Assembly (NCBI GenBank): GCA_963719975.1
Contig: CAVRED010000005.1
Coordinates: forward strand, 62,001 to 126,000
Direction: 5' to 3'
Source of the DNA: Poindextera sp963719975
GTDB lineage: Bacteria; Pseudomonadota; Alphaproteobacteria; Caulobacterales; Caulobacteraceae
Length of the DNA stretch: 64,000 nt
Positions 30,471-39,910 of the stretch are shown here, piece after piece. How positions within the stretch are numbered: position 1 is the stretch's first letter; each line of letters opens with the position of its first letter. A program made the translations under genes and the position numbers. The notes under the pieces were generated by a model. It ran no database searches, was not told the origin of the DNA, and worked only from the letters and a program-made list of their open reading frames with translations.

Positions 30471-30541
30471 CCGGAAACGCAGCTAACCCCGTCCGGGCGT
30501 CCGCTGCGTAGTCCCTCATGTAGCAGCTCACGGAGGCGCAC

Positions 30542-31447
30542 ATGACGGCGGCTGAGAGCACGAAGAGGGTCCTGAGATTTTGGCCGATATTGGCGGCGGC
30601 GATCGCCGTGATCGCGCTCGCCTGGGCGGCGAAGGCCCTTGCCGATCCGGTCGACCTGCAGGTGGTGGATCGCGACACGGGTCAGACACTTCGGGTCTGG
30701 CGCCATGACGGGCGCCTCTACGTCGCCGGCGAGCCGGGCGATCGCTACAGTCTGCGGGTGACCAATCACACCGACCGCCGCGTGCTGGTGGTCCTGTCGG
30801 TCGACGGCGTCAACATCCTGACCGGCGAGACAGCCAACTACGATCAGGACGGCTATGTGTTCTACCCCCACCAGTCGTACGAGGTGACGGGCTGGCGCAA
30901 GTCCACTTCCGAAGTCGCCGCCTTCACCTTCGCGCCCCTGCCGGACTCCTACGCGGCGCGCACGGGCCGGCCCGCCGACGTCGGCGTTATCGGCATGGCC
31001 GTGTTCGACGAGCGGGTCGCCCCGCCGGAGACCTATGCGGCGCCGGAGACCCGGTCGGACTCGACCAACGAGCCGGACCGCGTCGAAGACAGCGCTGGCG
31101 CCAAGAGCCTTGGGGCGCCGCTGGCCGAGCCCGCCCCACCGCCCGCGTCGGCGGCGCAGCGGGCGGCGGGCGGCTTCGGCGCGCCCTCCAGCGTCGTCGC
31201 CGACGCCGAGCGCAGGGACGAGCGGCTGGGCACTGCACACGGCGCCCGCGAATGGTCGACGGTGACCATGGTGGATTTCGAGCGGGCGAGCCCCTATCCG
31301 CAATTCGTGCGCCAGATCGAGTACGATACCCGCGATCACCTGGTCGCGATGGGGGTGATTCCGTCCTGGCGCGCGCCGGAACACCGGCCGAACCCGTTCC
31401 CCTCCAACGCCGGCGACGAGGGGTTTGTCCCCGATCCGCCTGGCTAG
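30542..31447 (+). CDS. Secreted or membrane-anchored protein of unknown function upstream of an ECF sigma gene
   Basis: 301 residues. A hydrophobic segment at about residues 13-33 is followed by ALADPVDLQVVDRDTG, so export is likely. Residues 35-155 look like a small beta domain (RVWRHDGRLYVAGEPGDRYS, VFYPHQSYEVTGWR). A Pro/Ala-rich low-complexity stretch follows, then a C-terminal tail. An ECF sigma factor and a membrane ankyrin protein follow in the same direction, so it may be a sensed envelope component or a target of that system; this is inferred from position only. Confidence 0.68.
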   Translation: MTAAESTKRVLRFWPILAAAIAVIALAWAAKALADPVDLQVVDRDTGQTLRVWRHDGRLYVAGEPGDRYSLRVTNHTDRRVLVVLSVDGVNILTGETANYDQDGYVFYPHQSYEVTGWRKSTSEVAAFTFAPLPDSYAARTGRPADVGVIGMAVFDERVAPPETYAAPETRSDSTNEPDRVEDSAGAKSLGAPLAEPAPPPASAAQRAAGGFGAPSSVVADAERRDERLGTAHGAREWSTVTMVDFERASPYPQFVRQIEYDTRDHLVAMGVIPSWRAPEHRPNPFPSNAGDEGFVPDPPG

Positions 31448-31489
31448 GCCTTTGCGCGCGCGGCGGTGCGGCGACTAGACTGGGTCTTG

Positions 31490-32068
31490 ATGGAGAGGGA
31501 CCCGGGGGACGACGCCGAACTGCTGCGCGCCCACTGCGCCGGAGATCCGCATGCGTTCGCGCGGCTCTACGACCGTTATGACCGCCCGTGCTTTCAGTTC
31601 ATCCGCAGAGTGCTGGGACCGGCGCACCGCGACGCCGCCGAGGACCTGCACCAGGAAACCTGGATCTCGATCTCGAAGAACGCGGCAGCCTTCGACCCCG
31701 GCCGGGCGACCTTCCCAGCCTGGCTGTTCACCGTCGCGCGGCACAAGGTCTTCGATCACTTTCGCCGGCAGAAGGTGGCTGTGCTGGCCTCTACCGAGGA
31801 CGAAGCGGCGATGAGGGTCGCCGACCCGGGTCCGACGCCGCTGGACCAGGTGCAGTCGCGCGAGCTGGCGCAACGCCTCATCGCTGCGGTCGAAGCGCTG
31901 CCGCTGGAGCAGCGCGGCGCCTTTGTCATGTCCGCCGTCGGCGGGCTCTCGCTCGAGGAGATCGCGCTGGCCACCGGCGTCGCCGTGGAAACGGCCAAGA
32001 GCCGGCTGCGTTATGCGCGCGCCAAGCTGAGAGAGGCGCTGGCGGCCGAGAGGACCGATCATGTCTGA
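31490..32068 (+). CDS. ECF-type RNA polymerase sigma factor
   Basis: 192-residue sigma-70 of the extracytoplasmic-function group. Region 2 is recognisable in ARLYDRYDRPCFQFIRRV and DLHQETWISISKN, with the -10-binding FPAWLFTVARHKVFDHFRR. Region 4 is LPLEQRGAFVMSAVGGLSLE and VAVETAKSRLRYARAKLRE. ATG 31490 is preferred to a GTG at 31466. The stop overlaps the next gene by 8 bp, the usual sigma/anti-sigma arrangement. Confidence 0.92.
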   Translation: MERDPGDDAELLRAHCAGDPHAFARLYDRYDRPCFQFIRRVLGPAHRDAAEDLHQETWISISKNAAAFDPGRATFPAWLFTVARHKVFDHFRRQKVAVLASTEDEAAMRVADPGPTPLDQVQSRELAQRLIAAVEALPLEQRGAFVMSAVGGLSLEEIALATGVAVETAKSRLRYARAKLREALAAERTDHV

Positions 32069-33056
32069 TCCCGACGCCCGGCCCGATCCGATGGACAAGG
32101 CTTACGTCGAGGCCGAGGCGGTGCTGGACGACGCCGATGCGCGCGCGGCCCGCCGCGCCCGCGTGCTCGCCGCCGTGGCGCAGGAGCCGGCGCCGCTGCA
32201 AACTGCGCCCGCCGTTTCGACGCGGGTCTCCGCCTGGCGGCGCGGCCGTTGGCTGGCGGCGGCGTGCGTCGCGGGGCTGGGCCTGCTGGTCGCCATCCAG
32301 ATCTACCATCCGGTGGACCACGAGCAGCAGATCGCCTCGGCGGCGCGGGGCACCGCAACCTCGGCGGCGCAGGCTGTCGAGGCCGCGCCGTCGCCGCCCG
32401 CGCCCGCGACATCCGAGGCGCTGTCGCCCCCGGCCGCCGGCGGCGCCCCACCGGCCGCGACGCCGGCCACTCCGCCCGCCGCCGCCAAAGCCGCGCCGCC
32501 GCCGCCCACGTTCACGCCCGCGCCGAACCCGCCGCCGGCGCTCGCGGCCGCGCCGTCGCCCCAGGCCTTTCCGGCCGCGGCGCCGCCTCCTCCTCCGCCG
32601 CCTCCGCCGTCCTCCGGCGTCGTTGTCACCGCCGAGCGGCGCGAGAGCGTTCAAGAGGTCGCCGATCAAAGCACGGCGCGCGGCGCCGTAGAGCAGGCGC
32701 CGGCTGCGGTTTCCGCCTTCGCGGGCCAGTCCCGCGCCGCTCCGCTCGAGCGGGATGAAACGTTGGCCGGCTTGCCACAAGACCCGGCCGCGAGACTGCG
32801 CGCCGCCGCCGCCGCCGGTCGAACCGCCGAGCTGAGAGCCCTGCTGGCCGAGGGCGCGCCCGTCGACGCCGCCGACGCGGACGGCAAGACGGCGCTGATG
32901 GAGAGCATCCAGGCCGACCACCCGGCCGCCGCCGCTCTCCTGCGCAGCCACGGCGCCAGCCTGGATCGCAAGGACCGCGCTGGAGAGAGCGCGAGAGACA
33001 TGGCGGGTGCGAAGGGCGACGCGGCGCTCAACCAGGCTCTTGGACTTGGTCCGTAG
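32061..33056 (+). CDS. Membrane protein with C-terminal ankyrin repeats, probable anti-sigma factor
   Basis: 331 residues: a short cytosolic N-terminus (1-60), one transmembrane helix near 64-82 (WLAAACVAGLGLLVAIQI), a long Pro/Ala-rich linker to about 205, then a segment VVVTAERRESVQEV and ankyrin-like repeats from about 255 (LRALLAEGAPVDAADADGKT, LLRSHGASLDRKDRAGESA). It overlaps the sigma gene. An N-terminal sigma-binding domain, one helix and a periplasmic sensor is the standard anti-sigma plan, but the N-terminus lacks a recognisable zinc-finger (ZAS) motif, so this role is inferred. Confidence 0.75.
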   Translation: MSDPDARPDPMDKAYVEAEAVLDDADARAARRARVLAAVAQEPAPLQTAPAVSTRVSAWRRGRWLAAACVAGLGLLVAIQIYHPVDHEQQIASAARGTATSAAQAVEAAPSPPAPATSEALSPPAAGGAPPAATPATPPAAAKAAPPPPTFTPAPNPPPALAAAPSPQAFPAAAPPPPPPPPPSSGVVVTAERRESVQEVADQSTARGAVEQAPAAVSAFAGQSRAAPLERDETLAGLPQDPAARLRAAAAAGRTAELRALLAEGAPVDAADADGKTALMESIQADHPAAAALLRSHGASLDRKDRAGESARDMAGAKGDAALNQALGLGP

Positions 33057-33069
33057 AACCGGAAGGCGG

Positions 33070-34501
33070 TCAGATCGCGCCGCTGGCCTGCAACTGTCGC
33101 CTCAGCTCGAGCCGCAACACCTTGCCGGAATTGTTGCGCGGCAAATCCTCGACCAGGTGGACTCGCACGCCAGGAAAGCCGCTCAGCTCGGCCTGGATGG
33201 CCTGCGTGAGCTCGTCGACGCCGACGGTCCGGCCGAGCTGGAGGGCCAGGTGCAACGCCTCGGCGCCGTCTTCACCCTGCATGGAGAACAGGCAGACGCC
33301 TACGGCGCCCAGGCGGTCCTGCAGGGCCCGCTCGGTCGGCGCGGTCCCGACCTTGTCGCCGCGAATGTTGATCACGTCGGTGATGCGCCCAACGAGCGCG
33401 ATGCGGCCATCGGGGTTGCGCACGGCAAGATCGCCGGACTGAAAGCAACCGTCGCGGAAGAAGCCTTGGGTCGTCGCCTCGTCGTCGAGGTAGCCGTCGA
33501 TGCCAGGCAGAGCCCGGATCCGCAGCAATCCAGCCTGACCGGGGGGCGCGGGCTGGCCTTCATCGTCGATCACAAAGACATCGTCCGGCTGGAGCAGGCG
33601 ATGCCAGTGCAGCTCATCCAGCCGATCCACGGGGGTCAGGGAGAACGGACCCGTCTCGGTGGTCGCGGCGTAGGTGAAGAGCCGTGGCGTCAGCCGAGCC
33701 ATCGCCTCGATGGCCTGCGCCTTCGGCAGCGGCCCGCCGCCGACGAAGAGCCGCATCGGCGGCCGGAACGCGAGCGCATCGCCCGTCCAGCAGCTCCTGC
33801 AGCATGTAGGGGGTGAGCGTCGCGTGCGTGACGCCCTCGACCCGGAAGGGCGCTCGCCGGTCGGGCCGCTGGTCGAGCACGACCGCGCCGCCGAGGCGCC
33901 AGACGCACGGCGGAACGTTGTGACCCACCGAGGTCCAGGCGCCGAAACCGGCGATATTGACGACGGAGTTGGCCGCATAGTCGAACGCGCGGGCCCGCCG
34001 CTTGCTGTCTCCCGCCTGGACCTCGGCGCTCATCAGGATCTTCTTCGCCTCCCCGGTCGTCCCCGAGGTGAGCATGATGTGGCCGCCCGGGCTGGCGGAG
34101 GGGGCGGGGATCGCGGCGTCGGAGACGTCGAGATCGAGTGCGGGCGGCAGGCTGACCACCTTGACGCCCGCGCGCCCAAACCCCGCGTCACGCGGCGGCG
34201 GGTGGGCGCTCGACGCCACGAAGACCGAAAAGTCGCGCAGGGCAAGGTCGTCGCCCAGGCGGGGCGACACGGTCGTCAGGCCGAGGCTGCGCAGGGCGAG
34301 CCCCGCGACCCAGATGTCGAGCAGGTTGCGGGAGTCCAGAACAGCAACGCCGCCCTGCGGCAGGCCCTGGTTGGCCAGGCGGCGTCGCGCGGCGTCGATC
34401 GCGAGCGCGAACCGGCCATAGCCGATCGCGTCGCCGTTGTAGATCAGCGCGGCCTTGTCGGGCGTCTCGCGCGCGTGACGGACGATGGCGGCGAGCGGCA
34501 A
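33070..34501 (-). CDS. AMP-forming acyl-CoA synthetase/ligase, one frameshift
   Basis: ANL-superfamily adenylating enzyme of about 476 residues. The P-loop is HIMLTSGTTGEAKKI, the A5 region is TYAATTETGPFS, and the C-terminal hinge and catalytic Lys region are SGDLAVRNPDGRIALVGR and NNSGKVLRLELR. One extra base at 33782-33784 breaks the frame before ALAFRPPMRLF. A TTG start after AAAGAGGT is likely, giving LPLAAIVRHARETPDKAALI. It is the last gene of the leftward P450 operon and may activate the acid made by oxidation. Confidence 0.87.
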
Positions 34502-34581
34502 ACCGAGACCTCTTTGTCGCTGGTCGGACCCTAGCCAGACCCTAGCCAACGCGGCAAGGGAACCGCCCGCTGGCGGGCGCC

Positions 34582-35006
34582 CTAGCCGGCGACCGCGTAA
34601 GGGTGGGTGACGTAGTGGTCGAGGTCGGCCAGCGTGCGGCGCCAGGCGTCGGTCATGGCCGGCGACCACTCGGGCCCGCACGCGTCCTGTACGACTTCCG
34701 CGACGAGGCCGAAGAAGGTTGCGAACACGACGGGCGGAACATCGTAGCCGTCGTGGGTTCTGACCTCGGTCTGGATCAGGTGGTCGGCGTATCGGCGCTC
34801 GCCGATGAAATCGAGGATCGCCTCGAACACCCGCATCAGCATCTCGCCCTTGATGGCGTTGTTGGCGTCGCGCGCGAACAGCAGCTTCATCTCCGGCTGC
34901 CGCTCGAACAGGCGCGCGTAGACGATGGGCGTCAGGTCCCCGCCGCGCTCGGCGGCGATCTCCAGGCTGCGTTCAATGGCGGCGGCGTCGGCGCGATCGG
35001 TTCGCA
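34582..35006 (-). CDS. Globin-family protein
   Basis: Single-domain globin-like protein of 141 residues. The pattern fits A-to-H globin helices: YARLFERQPEMKLLFARD (B/C), KGEMLMRVFEAILDFI (E), and TEVRTHDGYDVPPVVFATFF with proximal His85 (F8), then GPEWSPAMTDAWRRTLADL (G/H). Heme binding is therefore likely. It lies 9 bp after the tetR stop within a P450 operon. A GTG at 35018 overlapping that stop is an alternative start. O2 supply or redox sensing for the P450s is speculative. Confidence 0.78.
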
Positions 35007-35015
35007 TGCCAAGAC

Positions 35016-35606
35016 TCACGGCTGGACCATCGCTTCGAGCACCGCGGCGGCATGGTCGATGAAGGCCTCGCGTTCGCGCCCCGCCAGGGGCTCGTCCCGG
35101 ATCAGGCGCTCGACCAAAAAGCCGATGTAGATCGCCGCCAGCACCCGCGCGCGCGCCGGCGCCTCTTCGCCGCCGATCCAGTCGCGGATCGGCCCCAGGA
35201 AGCGCTCCTGGACGGCGACGTTCAGCAACGGCGCCGTGGTCGGGGAGGTCGCCGCGCGCAGCAGGAACTGGAAGGTGTGGCTGCGGGCTTCGTCGGCCCG
35301 GGCGGGGCCGGCCATCATCGTCGCGATCTCGCGCGGGAACGCCCGGCGGTCCCACCCCTGCAGGAAGCCGGGCGGGAACGACGCCTTCAGCGCCTCGGTG
35401 AACAGCGCCTCCTTGCCGCCGAAGTAGCGTTTGATCAGGGCGACGTCGGCGCCGGCCTCGGCGGCGATGTCGCGCAGCGAGGTCAGGTCATAGCCGCCCC
35501 GCGCAAACTGCGTCTTGGCCGCCTCGAGGATCGCCGCGCGCGTCGCCTCGGCGTTGCGCCTGCGGGGCGCGGCGCGCGCGAAGCTCAGCGTCGCGGTGTC
35601 GCTCAT
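35016..35606 (-). CDS. TetR-family transcriptional regulator
   Basis: 196 residues with an N-terminal helix-turn-helix: AAILEAAKTQFARGGYDLTS then LRDIAAEAGADVALIKRYFG. The C-terminal ligand domain is all-helical and unspecific. It starts 19 bp after the P450 stop, inside the leftward operon, so autoregulation is likely. The best operator candidate is the palindrome at 38415-38434 in front of the first P450 gene. Confidence 0.92.
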   Translation of the reverse strand: MSDTATLSFARAAPRRRNAEATRAAILEAAKTQFARGGYDLTSLRDIAAEAGADVALIKRYFGGKEALFTEALKASFPPGFLQGWDRRAFPREIATMMAGPARADEARSHTFQFLLRAATSPTTAPLLNVAVQERFLGPIRDWIGGEEAPARARVLAAIYIGFLVERLIRDEPLAGREREAFIDHAAAVLEAMVQP

Positions 35607-35625
35607 GCCTGCAACGACGGCGATG

Positions 35626-36943
35626 TCAGGCGCGGGCTGGGATGACGACGCGCATGCTCTCGTAGCCGTGCACGAAGGAGGAGTAGGCGCGCACCGGCTC
35701 GCCGATCACCTCGATCACCGGAAAGCGCTTGAGGATCTCTTCCCAGATGATGGTCAGCTGCATCTCGGCGACGCGGTTGCCGACACAGCGGTGCACGCCG
35801 AAACCGAACGACATGTGGTGGCGCGGCCGCTCGCGGGTGATGTCGTAGACGTCCGGGTCGGCGATCACGCTCTCGTCGCGGTTGCCCGAGATGTACCACA
35901 TGACCACCCGCTCGCCCTTCTTGATGGTCTTGCCGCCGATCTCGACGTCGCGCGTCGCAACGCGGCTCATATGCGCGAGGGGCGTCTGATAGCGGATGGT
36001 CTCCGAGACCATGTTGGGCACCAGATCGGGGTTGGCGCGCAGCTTGTCGTACTGGTCGGGGTTCTTGTTCAGCCAGTAGACGCTGCCCGAGATGGTGTTC
36101 CGCGTCGTGTCGTTGCCGCCGATGATCAGCACCGCGACGTTGCCCTGGTACTCGTCCCTGCCCATGGTCCGGGTGGCGGGGTCGTGGGCCAGCATGGAGA
36201 TCAGGTCGATGCCGGGCTCGGCGTCGACCCTTTCGTTCCACAGGTCCTGGAACACGCCGCGGCACTCGAGGATCGCCGCAGCCTTCTGTTCCCAGCTCTC
36301 GACCGGTCCATGGCCCGGCTGGTTCATGAACATGTCCGACCAGCGGGTCAGCCGGCGCCGCTGCTCGAAGGGGAAGTCGAACAGCGTGGCCAGCGTCATG
36401 GCCGTCAGCTCCATCGACACCTTGTCGACCCAGTCGAACTCCTCGCCGATGGGCAGCGAGTTCGAGGATCTGGCCGGCGCGCTCGCGCACCATGGGCGAC
36501 ATGTTGGCGATATTGGCCGGCGCCAGCGTCGGGCTCACCGCCTTGCGCTTTGGACCGTGGTGAGGCTCGTCCAGGCCGATGAACGAGCCCTCGCCGCGCC
36601 TCGCCGCTTCGCGCTGCATTTCCGCGCTGCGGCCGCCCATCACCTTTTCCATCTGCGCCCGCGATTCGAGCGTGCCGAGCGCGATGCCCTCGGTGGAGGT
36701 GAACGCCTCATGGTCGGTGTCGACCGCCATGATGTCCTCCCACTTGGTGATCGACCAATAGGGGCCGAACTCGCTCTCGGGCGTGAAGTGGACCGGGTCC
36801 TCGGCCCGCAGCCGCTCGAAGACGGGCCAAAGGGTGTCCTGGCGGAAGCGCTCCACTTTGGCCGGATTGAGCTCGCTCAGCGGCAGGCCGTAGGCGTCGG
36901 CGATTGCGGCCTCGGCGGCGTCAACCTTCGTTGCGATGTTCAC
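35626..36943 (-). CDS. Cytochrome P450, CYP153-like, second copy, one frameshift
   Basis: Soluble bacterial P450 of about 438 residues after repair, resembling CYP153 alkane/terminal hydroxylases. It shows DTLWPVFERLRAEDPVHFTP, IIGGNDTTRN (I helix), ETIRYQTPLAHM (ExxR), NPDQYDKLRANPDL and the heme loop FGFGVHRCVGNR. One extra base near 36460-36463 breaks it after QILE. The GTG start follows GAGGGAG. It is a clear tandem duplicate of the next P450, 39 bp upstream. No ferredoxin or reductase gene is adjacent. Confidence 0.9.
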
Positions 36944-36982
36944 GGGCGTGGGCTCCCTCGAGTTCGTTGGTCTTCTTTTAAG

Positions 36983-38296
36983 TCAGGCGCGGGCCGGAAT
37001 GACGACGCGCATGCTCTCGTAGCCGTGGACGAAGGACGAGTACGAGCGCACCGGCTCGTCCACCAGCTCGATCCGCGGGAAGCGCTTGAGGATCTCTTCC
37101 CAGATGATGGTGAGCTGCATCTCGGCGACGCGATTGCCCACGCAGCGGTGGACGCCGAAGCCGAACGACATGTGCTGGCGCGGACGTTCGCGGTCGATGA
37201 TGAAGGCGTTGGGGCTCTCGATCTTCGTCTCGTCGCGGTTGCCCGAGATGTACCACATGGCGACGTTGTCGCCCTTTTTGATGGTCTTGCCGCCAAGCTC
37301 GACGTCACGCATGGCGGTGCGGCGCATGTAGGCGAGCGGCGTCTGCCAGCGGATGGTCTCAGACACCATCGGCAGGACGAGATCGGGGTTGGCGCGCAGC
37401 TTGTCGTACTGGTCCGGGTTCTTGTTCAGCGCATAGATGCTGCCCGAAATGGTGTTCCGGGTGGTGTCGTTGCCGCCGACGATCAACAGGATGACGTTCC
37501 CTTGGAAGGTCATCACGTCCATGTCGCGGGTGGCGGGGTTGTGCGCCATCATCGAGATGAGATCGATGCCCGGCTCGGCGTTGACGCGCTCGTCCCACAG
37601 GCCCTTGAAGGTCGCGAAGCACTCCATCATCGCCTCGCCCTTCTGCTGCCAGCTTTCCACCGGTCCGTGCCCGGGCTGGTTCATGATCATGTCCGACCAG
37701 TAGGGCAGCTTGCGGCGTTGCTCGAACGGGAAGTCGAACAGCGTGGCGAGCGTCATCGCCGTCAGTTCTTTCGACACGCGGTCGACCCAGTCGAACTCCT
37801 CGCCGATCGGCAGCGAGTCGAGGATCTGGCCGGCGCGTTCGCGCACCACCGGCGACATCTGCGCGATGTTGTTGGGCGCAACCGTCGGGCTGACGGCTTT
37901 GCGCGCCGGCGTGTGCTCGGGCTCGTCCATGGTGATGAACCCGGCCCCGCCGCGCGGGCGCTCGGGCTCTTCGACGCCGGGGTTCGCTGCGCGCCACATC
38001 TCCTCCTCCTCGGCGATGAGCTCGAGGTTGGGCAGCGTGATGCCCTCGGCCGACGAGAAGGCTTCATGGTCGGTGTCGACCGCCATGATGTTGTCCCACG
38101 TCGTCACCGACCAATAGGGTCCGAACTCGCTCTCCGGCGTGAAGTGAACGGGAGCCTCGGCTCGCAACCGCTCGAAGACGGGCCAGAGCGTATCGTCCCG
38201 GAAGCGCTCGACCTTGGCCGGATTGAGCTCGGCGAGCGGCGTGGCGTAGGCCTCGGCGGCGGCCTCGGCGGCGTCGACCTTCACGGCGATGTTCAT
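36983..38296 (-). CDS. Cytochrome P450, CYP153-like, first copy
   Basis: 437-residue intact P450. The I-helix VGGNDTTRN, ETIRWQTPLAYMRRTA, the heme-binding FGFGVHRCVGNR (Cys385) and the C-terminal FVHGYESMRVVIPARA are all present. It resembles the CYP153 family, which hydroxylates terminal carbons of hydrophobic substrates; that family assignment is mine from motifs. It differs from its tandem copy mainly near residues 100-130 (a longer EEEEMWRAANPGVEEPERP loop). AAGGGA precedes ATG 38296. First gene of the leftward operon, divergent from the Rieske genes. Confidence 0.92.
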   Translation of the reverse strand: MNIAVKVDAAEAAAEAYATPLAELNPAKVERFRDDTLWPVFERLRAEAPVHFTPESEFGPYWSVTTWDNIMAVDTDHEAFSSAEGITLPNLELIAEEEEMWRAANPGVEEPERPRGGAGFITMDEPEHTPARKAVSPTVAPNNIAQMSPVVRERAGQILDSLPIGEEFDWVDRVSKELTAMTLATLFDFPFEQRRKLPYWSDMIMNQPGHGPVESWQQKGEAMMECFATFKGLWDERVNAEPGIDLISMMAHNPATRDMDVMTFQGNVILLIVGGNDTTRNTISGSIYALNKNPDQYDKLRANPDLVLPMVSETIRWQTPLAYMRRTAMRDVELGGKTIKKGDNVAMWYISGNRDETKIESPNAFIIDRERPRQHMSFGFGVHRCVGNRVAEMQLTIIWEEILKRFPRIELVDEPVRSYSSFVHGYESMRVVIPARA

Positions 38297-38414
38297 GCCC
38301 TGGTTCCCTTGTCCTTGCGGCCCGAACGCCCGACGACGGCCGCTGTTTGGCGGCCGCGCAAGCGAGTGTCGATGAGCGTGCCCAGTTGCGAAGTCGTCGC
38401 AGAGGTCGGCGCCG

Positions 38415-38434
38415 AAGTCAATGATTGTTGACTT
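38415..38434. promoter_or_regulatory. Perfect inverted repeat between the P450 and Rieske operons
   Basis: AAGTCAA and TTGACTT are exact inverted arms around a 6-base centre (TGATTG). The site lies in the 241-bp divergent region, 119 bp from the P450 start and 104 bp from the Rieske start. It is far more AT-rich than its surroundings. Both arms contain TTGACT, which could serve as a -35 hexamer on either strand. A TetR-type operator controlling both operons is the natural reading. Confidence 0.6.
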
Positions 38435-38537
38435 ACGCGGAGTCGCCAGCCGAACGATCGGGTCTCTCCAACGCGGCCAGCGCTGCACTAAGGTCGGCGC
38501 CAGCGGAAAGACGCCTTGTCCATCGTGGGAGGGCCGC

Positions 38538-39910
38538 ATGGCGGACGGAACCCAGCCGATCGAAGCGCCGTGGGAGGCGGATGCGATCCGGGCGCTGTTC
38601 GATTCCAAGACCGGCTGGCTCGATCGACGCGTCCACTCCGACGCGGCGCTCTATCAGCTGGAGCTGGAGCGCATCTTCGCGCGCGGCTGGAACTTCATGT
38701 GCCACGAGTTCCAGCTGCCCAACGTCGGCGACTACTTCATCAACTACATCGGCGAGGACCAGGTCATCTGCGTCCGCGACGACGAGGGCCAGATCAACGT
38801 CCTGCTCAACACCTGCCGCCACCGCGGCAATGCGCTCTGCCGCGCCGAGCAGGGCCGCGCCAAGTCGTTCGTCTGCAGCTATCACGGCTGGAACTACGCC
38901 CTCGACGGCCGGCTGATCGGCGTTCCCGGCCAGTCGACCTACTATCGCGGCGACCTCGACGAGAGCCGCCTGGGCCTGGTCAAGGCGGCCAAGGTCGAGA
39001 GCTACCTCGGCTTCTACTTCGCCACGATGGTCGAGCGACGCCCCCTCGCTGCACGACTACCTGGGCGACGTCGGCCGCACGGGTCTCGGCATGGTCTGCG
39101 CCAACGGCGAGGTCGAGGTGGTGGACGGCATCCAGAAGAACATCATCGACTGCAACTGGAAGATCGCCGTCGACAACCTCTTCGACTGGTACCACGTGAT
39201 GTACAGCCACGCCTCGGCGGGCAGCGCCGGCTTTGTCGACCTGGCGTCGATCGTGCACCCGAAGAACCAGATGGTGATGCTGGGCGACTACGGGCAGGCG
39301 ATCGGCGGGCCGGGCATCCCGAAGGAGATGCAGGCCAAGATCGACCTGATGTCGGACGAGGAGCGCCTGGCGCATGCGCGCTCGGGCCAGAAGCGAGTTC
39401 CCGCGGCTCCGTCCGCGAGCGGCGGCCGAGCTGATGGGTCCGGAGGGCGTGCGCAGCATGGGCCACCCGAACCTCTTCCCGAACGTCTGGATCACGCTCG
39501 ACGGCTTCCAGATCTGCCTGCGCCTGCCGCGCGGGCCGTCGCACACCGAGCTCTGGTGGTTCACCATCGTTCCCAAGGAAGCGCCGCCGCCGTTCCGGCA
39601 GGCGATCATCCGCCAGGCGAACCACGTGTTCGGCCCGGCCGGGCTCCTGGAGCAGGACGACGGCGAGAACTGGAGCCAGAGCACGCGCGCCGCGGCCGGC
39701 TTCTCCAGCCGCAAGGTCGGCGCGGCCCTCCTGATGGGGCTGGGGCACGACGAGGTCGCGGTGGGCGGCAACGGCCAGACCTCCATCGAGGGCTACGTCG
39801 GCGAGCACGCCCAGCGGTGGTTCTATCGCTCGTGGACGGAGTGGCTCGCCGCGCGCGATTGGGCCGAGCTCGAGGCCACCCGCTCGCCGCCTCCCACGGG
39901 GGTGGTCTGA
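38538..39910 (+). CDS. Aromatic ring-hydroxylating dioxygenase alpha subunit, two frameshifts
   Basis: Rieske oxygenase large subunit, about 456 residues. The Rieske cluster ligands are Cys93 and His95 (CRHRGNALC) and Cys113 and His116 (CSYHGW). The mononuclear iron site lies in DNLFDWYHVMYSH. Extra bases at 39036 and 39394 shift the frame; removing them gives VEDAPSLHDYLG and GQKEFPRLRPRA. GGGAGG precedes the ATG. The beta subunit overlaps by TGATG. Ferredoxin and reductase partners are not in the window. Confidence 0.92.

Noticed and set aside
30473..30501. Possible ECF-type promoter (GGAAAC with CGTC) upstream of the secreted protein of the sigma module.
   Set aside because: The spacing is 19 bases, longer than the usual 16-17, and the -10 half is weak. 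Chance occurrence is likely.
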